47,293 nt of DNA, taken from contig NZ_JAGTJJ010000076.1 in NCBI RefSeq assembly GCF_028435365.1, positions 1-47,293 of the forward strand, in the 5' to 3' direction. Both the position numbers and the translations under genes were made by a program. The notes below the pieces were generated by a model. That model was not told the origin of the DNA. It did not search any database and saw only the letters and a list, made by a program, of their open reading frames with translations. The stretch comes from Polyangium jinanense. GTDB taxonomy: Bacteria > Myxococcota > Polyangia > Polyangiales > Polyangiaceae. Each line of letters starts with the position of its first letter. The stretch's first letter is position 1. Below, in pieces: positions 1 to 7,599 of the stretch.

Positions 1-47
1 GCATCGCGCAGTTCATCGACCCCGGGTCCAGCGCTTGCGCTGGTCCA

Positions 48-184
48 GGTCCAGGGGCGGATAGCCCCGGTGGGGCCTGGGGCAAAGCCCCAGCGAAGCG
101 CCTCCCAGATGAGACCAATGCTCAGGCCCTGGTTCGGGTCGAGGGGCGAACAGCCCCCGCGGGGCCCGGGGCAGCGCCCCGGCG
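48..184. repeat. Two copies of a 48-bp double-palindrome repeat
   Basis: Copies lie at 48-95 and 137-184, and roughly four of five positions match by eye. Each copy contains two short hairpins: a GGGGC/GCCCC pair, then a 7-bp stem closed by a 3-nt loop (CTGGGGC-AAA-GCCCCAG in copy 1, CCGGGGC-AGC-GCCCCGG in copy 2). A further palindrome, CCAGCGC-TT-GCGCTGG, lies at about 29-44. No convincing gene lies between 1 and 223, so this is an intergenic structured repeat. It may be a REP-like family or the terminator region of a gene ending left of the window. Confidence 0.6.
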
Positions 185-223
185 CGGCGGTTTGCGATGA
201 GGCGGCTCCGTATCAGCCGACGA

Positions 224-1054
224 TCACAGGCATTCGTTCGAGATGCAGTCCTTGCCGGGCGGGCAGGGGGTATCGAGGTCGCACTCGGGGTTGACCTCTT
301 CGTTCGTCTTGCAGATCCCCTGAGCGCAGGCGACGAAGCGATTGTCGATGAGCTTGCAGGCGTTGAGATCGCCGCAGGGGTAATGGCAGTAGCCGTCTGC
401 GCCGCACTGGGCTGCGCCGGGGCAGGGCTCCTTGCCTGGACCGCAGCCGGGGATGGGGGAGGGATCGGGGATGCAGCCGCCGGCCGTGCTGTCGCAGATC
501 TCGCCGGCTGGGCAGTCGCTGTGCTTGGTGCAGGCCGGCTCGCAGATGCCGTCGATGCAGGCCTCGTTGCTCGCGCAGGGCTTCATCGGACACGCGGTCA
601 CGGGGTCGGCGACGCAGACACCCTTGTCGCAGACGTACCCAGATTGGCACGGACTGTTCTCGTCGCAGCCGACCTCGCACTGCCCGTTTGCGCAGACCTT
701 GCCGGGGCCGCATTCGTAGCTGTGGTTGCAGCCGACGAGACAGAGGCCCTCCAGGCAGACCTGGCCGGAGGGACAGTCGCCATTGTCGACGCAGGCGCAG
801 GTGGTCACGTTCGGGTCGCACGTGGGATTGCCGCCGCCCTGGCCGCCCTGGCCGCCGCCGCCGCCTTGGCCCACGTTGGGATTGGCGGGGTGACAGCCGT
901 AGCCGTCGCAGATCATGCAGTTTTCCCCGTTCGCGTCGCATTCGATCTGGGCGTCGGCGTCGGAACAACCGCCGTAGCCGCTGCCGCTCACGGCGAGGAC
1001 GAGGAACAGGGCGCTCGGGCCGACAAGCTTGGCGAAGGATGGACGCAAGAACAT
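224..1054 (-). CDS. Cys-rich putative lipoprotein, unknown function
   Basis: A 276-aa exported protein of unknown function. The ATG at 1054 is preferred because GGAGG lies 6 nt upstream; longer versions add only Arg-rich sequence. The N-terminus is a hydrophobic signal ending GYGGC with Cys30, a weak lipobox, so lipid anchoring is likely but not certain. A Gly/Gln-rich linker (about residues 58-75) is followed by repeated short modules with regularly spaced cysteines of the type C-x5-C-x6-C-x3-C (such as DCPSGQVC, ECGPGKVC, DCPAGEIC, PCPPGKDC). Such disulphide-rich modules are common in secreted myxobacterial proteins. It stands alone between repeats and the PLP-enzyme gene. An adhesive or protein-binding surface role is possible, but nothing shows it. 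Confidence 0.75.
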   Translation of the reverse strand: MFLRPSFAKLVGPSALFLVLAVSGSGYGGCSDADAQIECDANGENCMICDGYGCHPANPNVGQGGGGGQGGQGGGNPTCDPNVTTCACVDNGDCPSGQVCLEGLCLVGCNHSYECGPGKVCANGQCEVGCDENSPCQSGYVCDKGVCVADPVTACPMKPCASNEACIDGICEPACTKHSDCPAGEICDSTAGGCIPDPSPIPGCGPGKEPCPGAAQCGADGYCHYPCGDLNACKLIDNRFVACAQGICKTNEEVNPECDLDTPCPPGKDCISNECL

Positions 1055-1166
1055 GAAAACCCTCCAGCGACGGACGCGCCGCAACGAGCGCGCGGGGCGC
1101 CTGCGTATTCGTACCACGGGGGTGCGTAACACGCACCGTGCCACCGTCTTACGTTGCTTGGGGTGC

Positions 1167-1192
1167 GGCGTTCACGCGTCGCTGTGAACGCC
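1167..1192. repeat. Perfect 9-bp inverted repeat
   Basis: GGCGTTCAC at 1167-1175 pairs with GTGAACGCC at 1184-1192 across an 8-nt loop. It lies in the 230-nt gap between two minus-strand genes, about 110 nt upstream of the Cys-rich lipoprotein start. It could be an operator or a transcript end; the sequence alone does not decide. Confidence 0.4.
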
Positions 1193-1238
1193 GGGCTACG
1201 CGTCATGGTACGCGCGCGTTCACGCGGAGGGAGTCGGT

Positions 1239-1268
1239 AGAGCGTCCAGAGGGGACGACGGACGCTCT
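1239..1268 (-). terminator. Terminator-like hairpin after the PLP enzyme gene
   Basis: AGAGCGTCC (1239-1247) and GGACGCTCT (1260-1268) form a perfect 9-bp stem with a 12-nt loop, starting about 17 nt beyond the stop codon of the minus-strand gene at 1285. There is no T-tract, so termination is inferred from position and stem only. Confidence 0.4.
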
Positions 1269-1284
1269 TCGGGGAAGCGTGGCG

Positions 1285-2958
1285 CTACGAGATCACGCCG
1301 AACTTCTTACCGACCTTCTCGAATGCTTCGAGCGCGCGATCGAGGTGGTGACGCTCGTGCGTCGCCATGTAGCTCGTACGGAGAACCTGCTGCTTCGGGG
1401 GGACGCCGGGCGTGATGAATGGGTTCACGTAGATCGAGTGCTCGTCGAGCAGCGTCTTCCACATCATCACGGTGCGCAGGTCGTCGCGGATGTAAATCGG
1501 GATCACGGCGGTCTCCGTCTTCCCGAGCTCGAAGCCGAGACGGCGCAGCTCGTTCCGCATGTACGTGAAGTTCTCGCGCAGCTTTTCCTGCCGCTCGGGC
1601 TCCTCCTGCATCACCTCGAGCGCGGCCATCGCCGCGGCCACGCTCGGCGGCGCGGCGCTCGCGGCGAACAGGAAGCTATAGGCGAAGTGCTGAATGTAAT
1701 CGAGCACCTTGCGTTCGCCGACGAGCCAGCCGCCGATCGACGCGAGCGATTTCGAGAACGTCCCGCCGATGAGGTCGACCTGATCCGCGACCCCGAAATG
1801 GGCGGCGGTGCCGCGGCCGCCGGGCCCGATCACGCCGAGCGCGTGCGCGTCGTCCACGAGGAGCCGCGCCTTGTGCTTCTTCACGACCGAGGCGATGCCG
1901 GGCAGGTTCGCGATTTCGCCCTGCGCGCTGAACACGCCGTCCGTGATGACGAGCGCGCCTTCGCTCGTGTCGAGCTCGGAGAGGGCCTGGTCGAGCGCCT
2001 CGGGATCGTTGTGCCGGTAGCGGACCATGCGCGCGCCGGCGGCTTGGCCGAGGCGGACGCCGTCGTAGATCGAGGCGTGGTCGTCCTTGTCGATGACGGC
2101 GACGCTCTTCTTGTTGGAGAGCAGCGCGCTGATCGTGGCGATGTTGACCTGGTAGCCCGTGGTGAACACGAGCCCGGCCTCCTTGCCGTGGTAGGCCGCG
2201 AGCTTCTGTTCGAGCTCGTTGTGCAGGCGCATCGACCCGTTCACCAGCCGCGAGCCGGTCATGCTCGTGCCGTACTTGTCGATCGCGTTCTTCGCGGCTT
2301 CGCGGACCTTGGGGTGCGTGGTCAGCCCGAGGTAGTTGTTCGAGCCGAGCATGATGACCTTGCGGCCTTCGAGCTGCGCTTCCGGCCCGTTGTTGAAGTC
2401 GAGCGGGCGGAAGAACGGGTAGACGCCCATGGCGCGGGCGTTGTCCGCGGTCATGAACTTGTAACACTTCTCGAAGACGTCCCGGCCGCCGATGCGCGAG
2501 AGCGACGTGCGCGACGCCATCTGCTGGGCGAGTTTTTCCTCCGCCGCGCTCCCGGGGCCCGCCGGCTTCGGCGCCTCGGTGCTCGTCGTTTCCCCGTTCG
2601 TCGCGACATGCGCGGCGGCGCCGTTCGTCGCGGCTCCGTTCGTCGTGGCGTGCGCGGCGGCGCCGTTCGTCGCGGCCCCGTTCTCCTTCGCCTCGGCCGG
2701 TTTCGCGGCGGGTGCGGGGCTCTTGCCGGCCGCGCCCACGACGTCGTCGCCGCCATCGAGGGCCGGGTCGATCGTGGGCAGCGCGTGGCCGTTGAGGAGG
2801 ATGCTCCAGGCTTCGGAGGCGCGTTCTGCGGCCGCTTCGAGCCGGCCTCGCGCGTCCATGAGGCCCGTCGCCACCTGCATCACGCGGTCGTTGCTGATGA
2901 GGCGCATCACGGCGCTGGAGGACGAGAGCTTTTTTCCCAGTCGATCGATCACGCTCAT
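1285..2958 (-). CDS. AOS-family PLP enzyme, serine palmitoyltransferase-like
   Basis: A 557-aa fold-type I pyridoxal-phosphate enzyme of the alpha-oxoamine synthase group, which condenses an amino acid with an acyl thioester and releases CO2 (serine palmitoyltransferase, AONS, KBL and ALAS families). The catalytic half (about 160-557) has the GTSMTGSR segment near 231, the PLP-stacking His in DDHAS (H294), the PLP-binding pair in DDAHALG (D370, H372) and Schiff-base Lys403 in GTFSKS. The NGSMRLH and SFLFAAS segments fit SPT-like members better than KBL, but substrate choice is inferred. The first 160 residues are an extra region not found in typical 400-aa members. It carries an Ala/Asn-Gly repeat at about 92-122. 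It is divergent from the NtrC-type gene and monocistronic in this window. Confidence 0.85.
   Translation of the reverse strand: MSVIDRLGKKLSSSSAVMRLISNDRVMQVATGLMDARGRLEAAAERASEAWSILLNGHALPTIDPALDGGDDVVGAAGKSPAPAAKPAEAKENGAATNGAAAHATTNGAATNGAAAHVATNGETTSTEAPKPAGPGSAAEEKLAQQMASRTSLSRIGGRDVFEKCYKFMTADNARAMGVYPFFRPLDFNNGPEAQLEGRKVIMLGSNNYLGLTTHPKVREAAKNAIDKYGTSMTGSRLVNGSMRLHNELEQKLAAYHGKEAGLVFTTGYQVNIATISALLSNKKSVAVIDKDDHASIYDGVRLGQAAGARMVRYRHNDPEALDQALSELDTSEGALVITDGVFSAQGEIANLPGIASVVKKHKARLLVDDAHALGVIGPGGRGTAAHFGVADQVDLIGGTFSKSLASIGGWLVGERKVLDYIQHFAYSFLFAASAAPPSVAAAMAALEVMQEEPERQEKLRENFTYMRNELRRLGFELGKTETAVIPIYIRDDLRTVMMWKTLLDEHSIYVNPFITPGVPPKQQVLRTSYMATHERHHLDRALEAFEKVGKKFGVIS
2610..2684. repeat. 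Tandem repeat inside the N-terminal extension of the PLP enzyme
   Basis: Two nearly identical segments of about 33 nt begin at 2610 and 2652 (period 42 nt). They encode the NGAA/TNGA-rich stretch of the N-terminal extension. Slippage or duplication within a linker is the simplest reading. Confidence 0.6.
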
Positions 2959-3037
2959 GAAAAGATCCTCGGCCCCCGCCGCATCTTCCGGACCCGGGGA
3001 TACGGCTCATGGAAGCCCCTGTCAATCGTGCCTCCAG

Positions 3038-3074
3038 TGCAACCGTTGCAGGGTAGCCTCGATCCGTGTAGAAA
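3038..3074 (+). promoter_or_regulatory. Candidate promoter and palindromic operator for the NtrC-type gene
   Basis: A sigma70-like pair, TTGCAG (3046-3051) and TAGAAA (3069-3074), is separated by 17 nt. The -35 box overlaps a near-perfect palindrome, TGCAAC-C-GTTGCA (3038-3050). A start near 3081 would leave a very short leader before the ATG at 3090. A regulator binding here could switch this gene and the divergent PLP-enzyme gene, but that is inference. Confidence 0.35.
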
Positions 3075-3089
3075 AGTTTGCGAGGATCC

Positions 3090-4451
3090 ATGCGTCGAGT
3101 CCTGCTCGTCGACGATGAAGAGAACTTGCGGGTCGTCGTTCGCTCCTTCCTGAAGCGCGACGGCTACGAGGTGGAGGTGGCGTCGGGGGTCGAGGAGGCG
3201 CTCGCGCTCCTCGAATCCTTCGGTCCGGATTTCATCCTCACGGACGTGCGGATGCCCCGGCTCGGAGGGCTCGATTTGCTCGCGACCCTCAAGGCGAAGG
3301 GTGATCCGGCGACGGTCATCGTGATGAGCGCGTACGGCAACGTCGACCTCGCCATCGAGGCGATGAAGTCCGGCGCGTACGACTACATCCAGAAGCCGTT
3401 CAAGGCCGAAGAGCTTTTGCTCACGCTGCGCAAGGCCGAGGAGCGGGAGACGCTCCGCCGGGAAAACCGCGCGCTCAAGCAGGAGATCCTGCGCGAGAGC
3501 ACCTTCGAAGAGATCCTCGCGAAGAGCGAGAGCATGCAGGCGATCTTCAAGACGATCGCCAAGATCGCCGACTACAAGACCACGGTGCTCGTGACCGGCG
3601 AGAGCGGCGTGGGCAAGGAGCTCGTGGCGCGGGCCCTCCACCGGCGGAGCTCGCGGCGCGGCGGGCCGTTCGTCGCGGTGAACTGCGGGGCGATCCCCGA
3701 GAACCTGCTCGAGAGTGAGCTCTTCGGTTACCGCCGCGGCGCCTTCACGGACGCGACCACCGACCGCGTCGGTCTCTTCGAGCAGGCGAACCACGGCACG
3801 CTCCTGCTCGACGAGATCGGCGAGCTGCCGCTCTCGCTCCAGGTGAAGCTGCTCCGGGTGCTGCAGGAAGAGACGATGCGGCGGCTCGGCGACTCGAAGG
3901 ACATCAAGGTCGACGTGCGGATCATCGCCGCGACGCACCGCGACCTGCATGCCGAGACGCAAGCGGGTCGGTTCCGGGAGGACCTGTTTTACCGGATCAA
4001 CGTCCTGCCGATCGGCATCCCGCCGCTCCGCGAGCGGCGCGAGGACGTACCGCTGCTCGTCGAGCACTTCATGAATCGCAACAACGCGCGCTTCGGGACG
4101 AACATCCGCGCGCTCTCGCCCGAGGCGCGCCGCCTGCTCCTCGAGTACGGCTGGCCGGGCAACGTGCGCGAGCTCGAAAACACCATCGAGCGCGCCATGG
4201 TCCTCGCCGAGAAAGACAGCATCGAGGCCGACGACCTTCCCGAGCGCATCCGCGAGGCGCGTGATCCGATCCAGCTCCACCTGACGAGCGGGGAGCTTTC
4301 GATCAAGAAGACCGCGCGCGTCATCGAGGAGATCCTCATTCGCCGCGCGCTGCAGAAGACCAAAGGCAACCGCACGCGCGCCGCCGAGGTGCTCGAGATC
4401 AGCCACCGCGCGCTGCTCTACAAGATCAAAGACTACCGCATCGATCTCTGA
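3090..4451 (+). CDS. NtrC-type sigma-54-dependent response regulator
   Basis: A 453-aa bacterial enhancer-binding protein that would use ATP hydrolysis to open sigma-54 promoters. The order is a receiver domain (1-115; acidic pair D8/D9, phosphoacceptor D52, Lys in QKPF), an AAA+ domain (about 140-370) and a C-terminal Fis-type helix-turn-helix ending in RTRAAEVLEISHRALLYKIK. Walker A is GESGVGKE (170-177) and Walker B is LLLDEIGE (238-245). The loop that contacts sigma-54 reads GAFTDA (217-222) instead of the usual GAFTGA, an uncommon form. The ATG at 3090 is chosen over a TTG at 3078 because GAGG lies just upstream and the protein then begins in the receiver's first strand. No partner kinase is adjacent. 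Confidence 0.93.
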   Translation: MRRVLLVDDEENLRVVVRSFLKRDGYEVEVASGVEEALALLESFGPDFILTDVRMPRLGGLDLLATLKAKGDPATVIVMSAYGNVDLAIEAMKSGAYDYIQKPFKAEELLLTLRKAEERETLRRENRALKQEILRESTFEEILAKSESMQAIFKTIAKIADYKTTVLVTGESGVGKELVARALHRRSSRRGGPFVAVNCGAIPENLLESELFGYRRGAFTDATTDRVGLFEQANHGTLLLDEIGELPLSLQVKLLRVLQEETMRRLGDSKDIKVDVRIIAATHRDLHAETQAGRFREDLFYRINVLPIGIPPLRERREDVPLLVEHFMNRNNARFGTNIRALSPEARRLLLEYGWPGNVRELENTIERAMVLAEKDSIEADDLPERIREARDPIQLHLTSGELSIKKTARVIEEILIRRALQKTKGNRTRAAEVLEISHRALLYKIKDYRIDL

Positions 4452-4591
4452 GCCCAGCGCTCCGGCGCGAACCGAGCTACGCGGGATCCCTCGAAGCGGC
4501 GGTTTTGTGCCATGGGATTGAAAGCGTCAGCGGACCGACACGGTGCCTGACACGTCGCGAAAAATTGAGTAACTTTTCGACTGTGACGACC

Positions 4592-6139
4592 ATGAAGGGT
4601 CCGCCCGGCGCCACGGGACCGACACCTCCTTCGCCGGGGCGCGGGTCGTCGCGGCGAGCGTTCTCCGAGCTTCCTCCGAGCAGCGAGCCGAAGGCCGCGC
4701 GCGAGCCTTCCTCCCCGACGAACCCGGACGACAAACCCGTGTCCACGTCGAGCGGCAAACCGTTCTACACGCCGCCCCCGCAGCGCGGGCCGACGCCGAC
4801 GCCGCCGCCGCCGGCCACGCGTCCGACGAACCCGGCCTCCATTCCGCCGCCGCCGATGCCGTCCTCGGGGCTCGGTCGCTCGACGCCGCTGCCGCCGTCG
4901 CCCGCGGGGTTTTCCCGTGGCGTGACGCCGCCGCCGCCTTCGACCACCCCTCGCTCCTGGGCCCCGTCGACGCAGAAGCGCAACACGTCGCACCCGTCGT
5001 CACAAGGGTCACAAGCGCCGCGGGCCATCTCCACGATCCCGCCGCCGCCGACCTCGCCGCCGCCCCCGTCGTTCGCGCATTCGACGTCGCGGCCGCCGGC
5101 GCCGCCGCGGGCGCAGACGCTCCTTTCGGCGCGGCCGACGGTCGACCCGGGGCTCGTGACGCCGGCGGCGCGCGTGCTCGACGAGCTCGTCGCGCTGGAG
5201 ACAAACGAGCGGCTGCTCATCGTGCACGACCGGCAGAACGAGGACGTCGCGCGCGCGTTCGAGCAGGTGGCGCAGGAGCGGCGGGCGCGCGTGGAGCGGA
5301 TCGACGTGGAGGCGCTCGCGCCGCGGCCGTGGGGGCGCTGCCCGCAGGAGGTGCTCGCGGCGGTGCCGGGCGCCGATGTGACGTTGTTTGCCGCGACGTA
5401 CGAGGAGGGGGAGTACGACGCGCGGCACTCGTTCGTCATGGCGGCCACGGCGAACCGCGCGCGGCACGTGCACATCGTGGGGACGAGCCGGCGCGCGTTC
5501 GTGAACAGCATGCTGGCGAGCTCGACGCGGGTCTTCGATCTGATCGCGGCGCTCCGGAACGCGATGAAGCCGCATTCGAAGCTCCAGGTGCGCTCGCAGG
5601 CGGGCACGTCGCTCGAAGTCGAGATGGCGCCGAACCTCCGCTGGTTCGCGAACGGGAGCATGATCCGCTCGGGCCAGTGGCTGAACGTGCCATACGGCGC
5701 GCTCGTGACGTCGCCTGGGCAGGTGACGGGCACGTACGTGGTCGATGCGTCGATGGGCGGCGGCTACGGCTCGCGGCTCGGCTCGCTGTCGAGCCGGCCG
5801 ATTCGACTCACGTTCGAGGGCGGGCGGGTGCAGCGCGTGGAATGTCGGGACGCCACGGTGAAGGCGTACGTCGAGAAGTTCATCAATGAAGCGATGGGCC
5901 ACGATCGGGTGGGACTGCTCTCGCTCGGAGCGAACATCGGCATCGCGGCGCCGCTCGGCGAGCTCATCCACGACGAGAACATGCCGGGCTTGCACCTGTC
6001 GCTGGGCGAGAACTTCGCGTCGCGGACCGGGGCGCTCTGGACGTCGCACGGTCAGCTCGCGTTCGCTGCGGCCGACACGGACGTCGACCTGGACGGCGAG
6101 CCGCTCATTCGCCACGGACGCTACGTGCGAATGGTATAG
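4592..6139 (+). CDS. M29-like aminopeptidase homologue with Pro-rich N-terminus
   Basis: A 515-aa protein. The first ~190 residues are a low-complexity Pro/Ser/Thr region (PPPP and TPPPP runs), probably disordered. The rest resembles the leucyl aminopeptidase/AmpT-AmpS (M29) fold: a Rossmann-like first part, then NVPYGALVTSP, VGLLSLGANIG, HDENMPGLHLSLGENF and a C-terminal DTDVDLDG. In active M29 enzymes the first of these reads roughly N-x-P-x-GEV-x-T and its Glu binds metal. Here the position looks like Ala, and the C-terminal H-x-D pair is also unclear, so the protein may be a degenerate or non-peptidase relative. The ATG at 4592 is used (GTG at 4583 possible); the upstream reading frame looks non-coding. 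It is on the same strand as the PIN-PhoH gene 126 nt downstream. Confidence 0.6.
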   Translation: MKGPPGATGPTPPSPGRGSSRRAFSELPPSSEPKAAREPSSPTNPDDKPVSTSSGKPFYTPPPQRGPTPTPPPPATRPTNPASIPPPPMPSSGLGRSTPLPPSPAGFSRGVTPPPPSTTPRSWAPSTQKRNTSHPSSQGSQAPRAISTIPPPPTSPPPPSFAHSTSRPPAPPRAQTLLSARPTVDPGLVTPAARVLDELVALETNERLLIVHDRQNEDVARAFEQVAQERRARVERIDVEALAPRPWGRCPQEVLAAVPGADVTLFAATYEEGEYDARHSFVMAATANRARHVHIVGTSRRAFVNSMLASSTRVFDLIAALRNAMKPHSKLQVRSQAGTSLEVEMAPNLRWFANGSMIRSGQWLNVPYGALVTSPGQVTGTYVVDASMGGGYGSRLGSLSSRPIRLTFEGGRVQRVECRDATVKAYVEKFINEAMGHDRVGLLSLGANIGIAAPLGELIHDENMPGLHLSLGENFASRTGALWTSHGQLAFAAADTDVDLDGEPLIRHGRYVRMV

Positions 6140-6195
6140 CCTTGCGCAGTTCCCCGTCGGGGGGTACGCCGCCTGGCCGTCATTCCTGACAACGA

Positions 6196-6237
6196 TTGGG
6201 GCTCTGCTCGGACAAGCCGAGCTACGCCCCGAACCCC
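6196..6237 (+). promoter_or_regulatory. Structured leader element upstream of the PIN-PhoH gene
   Basis: GGGGC (6198-6202) pairs with GCCCC (6226-6230), and an inner 6-bp stem GCTCGG/CCGAGC has the loop ACAAG. It ends with a CTACGCCCCGAACCCCAC-type sequence. A related element (GGGGC..CTACGCCCC, then AACCCCAC) lies directly upstream of the start at 44544. It may be a dispersed repeat or a shared 5' leader. Confidence 0.4.
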
Positions 6238-6265
6238 ACTTGCAACGGGCCGAAGAAGCTCAGCC

Positions 6266-7594
6266 ATGAGGAAAAACTACGTCCTCGACGCCAACGTCCT
6301 CCTCCACGACCCGCACGCGATCTTCAAGTTCGAGGACAACGACCTGATCATCCCGATCTACGCGATCGAGGAAATCGACCAGTTCAAGCGGGAAGGGAGC
6401 GAGCGGGGGCGCAACGCGCGCACGATCGCGCGATTGCTCGACGGCCTGCGCAGCGCCGCGGGCGCGCTCTCCGTGGGCGTGCCGCTCGAACGAGGAGGCT
6501 CGCTCCGGATCGCGATCCCCGAGCGACGGCCGAACGCGCTCGTGGGGCTCGATTCGAAGTCGCAGGACCTCGCGATCTTGCAGGTCGCGATCGACGTCCG
6601 CGACAAGGACAAGAGCAAGCCGACGATCTTCGTCACGATGGACACGAACCTGCGCATCCGAGCGGACGCGCTGGGGGTGACGTCGGAGACGTACGAGAGC
6701 CAGAACGCGCCCGATCCGGAGAACGAGCTGTCGGTGCTCGAGGTCGAGGTGCCGGGGACCGACGTGGACCTGTTTTTCCAGCACGGGTTCGTCGCGGCGC
6801 CCCACCGCTCGGCGCTCTATCCGAACGTGGGCGTGCTCCTGCGTGACGAGGCGAGCGCGACGCACACGGCGCTCGGGCGGTACGACGCTTCGAAGGGGCA
6901 AGTCGTGTCGCTGCGTACGCCGCGCGACGGGGTGATGGGCGTCCGGCCGCGCAACAAGGAGCAGGCCTATGCGCTCGACATCTTGCTCGACGACACGATC
7001 CGGCTGGTGACGCTCATCGGCAAGGCGGGCACGGGCAAGACGCTCCTCGCGCTGGCGGCGGGGCTCAAGCGGACGGTGGAGGACGGCGTCTACTCGCGGC
7101 TGCTCGTGAGCCGGCCGGTGATGCCGCTCGGCCGGGATCTCGGGTTCTTGCCGGGCGACGTCGACGAGAAGCTGAACCCGTGGATGCAGCCGATCTTCGA
7201 CAACCTCGAGTTCTTGTTCTCGAGCGGAGCCACGCGCGGCAAGAGCAACGCGGACGGGCGCGGGTTCGTGCAGCTTTTGGAGAGCGGCATCGTGCAGGTC
7301 GAGCCGCTCACGTACATCCGCGGCCGCAGCTTGCCGCATCAATACCTCATCGTGGACGAGGCGCAGAACCTCACGCCGCACGAGGTGAAGACGATCATCA
7401 CGCGCGCGGGCGAGGGGACGAAGATCATCCTCACGGGGGATCCGCACCAGATCGACAACCCCTACGTGGATCACGCGTCGAACGGGCTCAGCGTGGTGGC
7501 CGACAGGTTCAAGCAGGAGCAAATCGCCGGGCACGTGGTGCTCGCGAAGGGCGAGCGCAGCGAGCTCGCGGAGCTCGCGGCGAACTTGCTGTAG
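6266..7594 (+). CDS. PIN-PhoH family RNA-associated ATPase
   Basis: A 442-aa two-domain protein of the PhoH2/YlaK type. An N-terminal PIN nuclease-like domain (about 1-140; VLDANVLLHD with D8, and later acidic residues such as the FVTMDTN segment) is fused to a PhoH-type P-loop ATPase (about 230-442). The ATPase shows Walker A GKAGTGKT near 252, Walker B LIVDEAQN, and a GDPHQIDNP sensor segment. Characterised members unwind and cut RNA, so a role in RNA metabolism is expected. The ATG at 6266 fits the PIN start. The metallopeptidase gene begins 6 nt after the stop, which suggests a two-gene operon. Confidence 0.92.
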   Translation: MRKNYVLDANVLLHDPHAIFKFEDNDLIIPIYAIEEIDQFKREGSERGRNARTIARLLDGLRSAAGALSVGVPLERGGSLRIAIPERRPNALVGLDSKSQDLAILQVAIDVRDKDKSKPTIFVTMDTNLRIRADALGVTSETYESQNAPDPENELSVLEVEVPGTDVDLFFQHGFVAAPHRSALYPNVGVLLRDEASATHTALGRYDASKGQVVSLRTPRDGVMGVRPRNKEQAYALDILLDDTIRLVTLIGKAGTGKTLLALAAGLKRTVEDGVYSRLLVSRPVMPLGRDLGFLPGDVDEKLNPWMQPIFDNLEFLFSSGATRGKSNADGRGFVQLLESGIVQVEPLTYIRGRSLPHQYLIVDEAQNLTPHEVKTIITRAGEGTKIILTGDPHQIDNPYVDHASNGLSVVADRFKQEQIAGHVVLAKGERSELAELAANLL

Positions 7595-7599
7595 GGACC

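Noticed and set aside
1138..3153. Plus-strand open frame of 671 codons across the PLP enzyme gene
   Set aside because: It is the antisense of a gene with intact catalytic residues and has low-complexity Arg/His-rich content.
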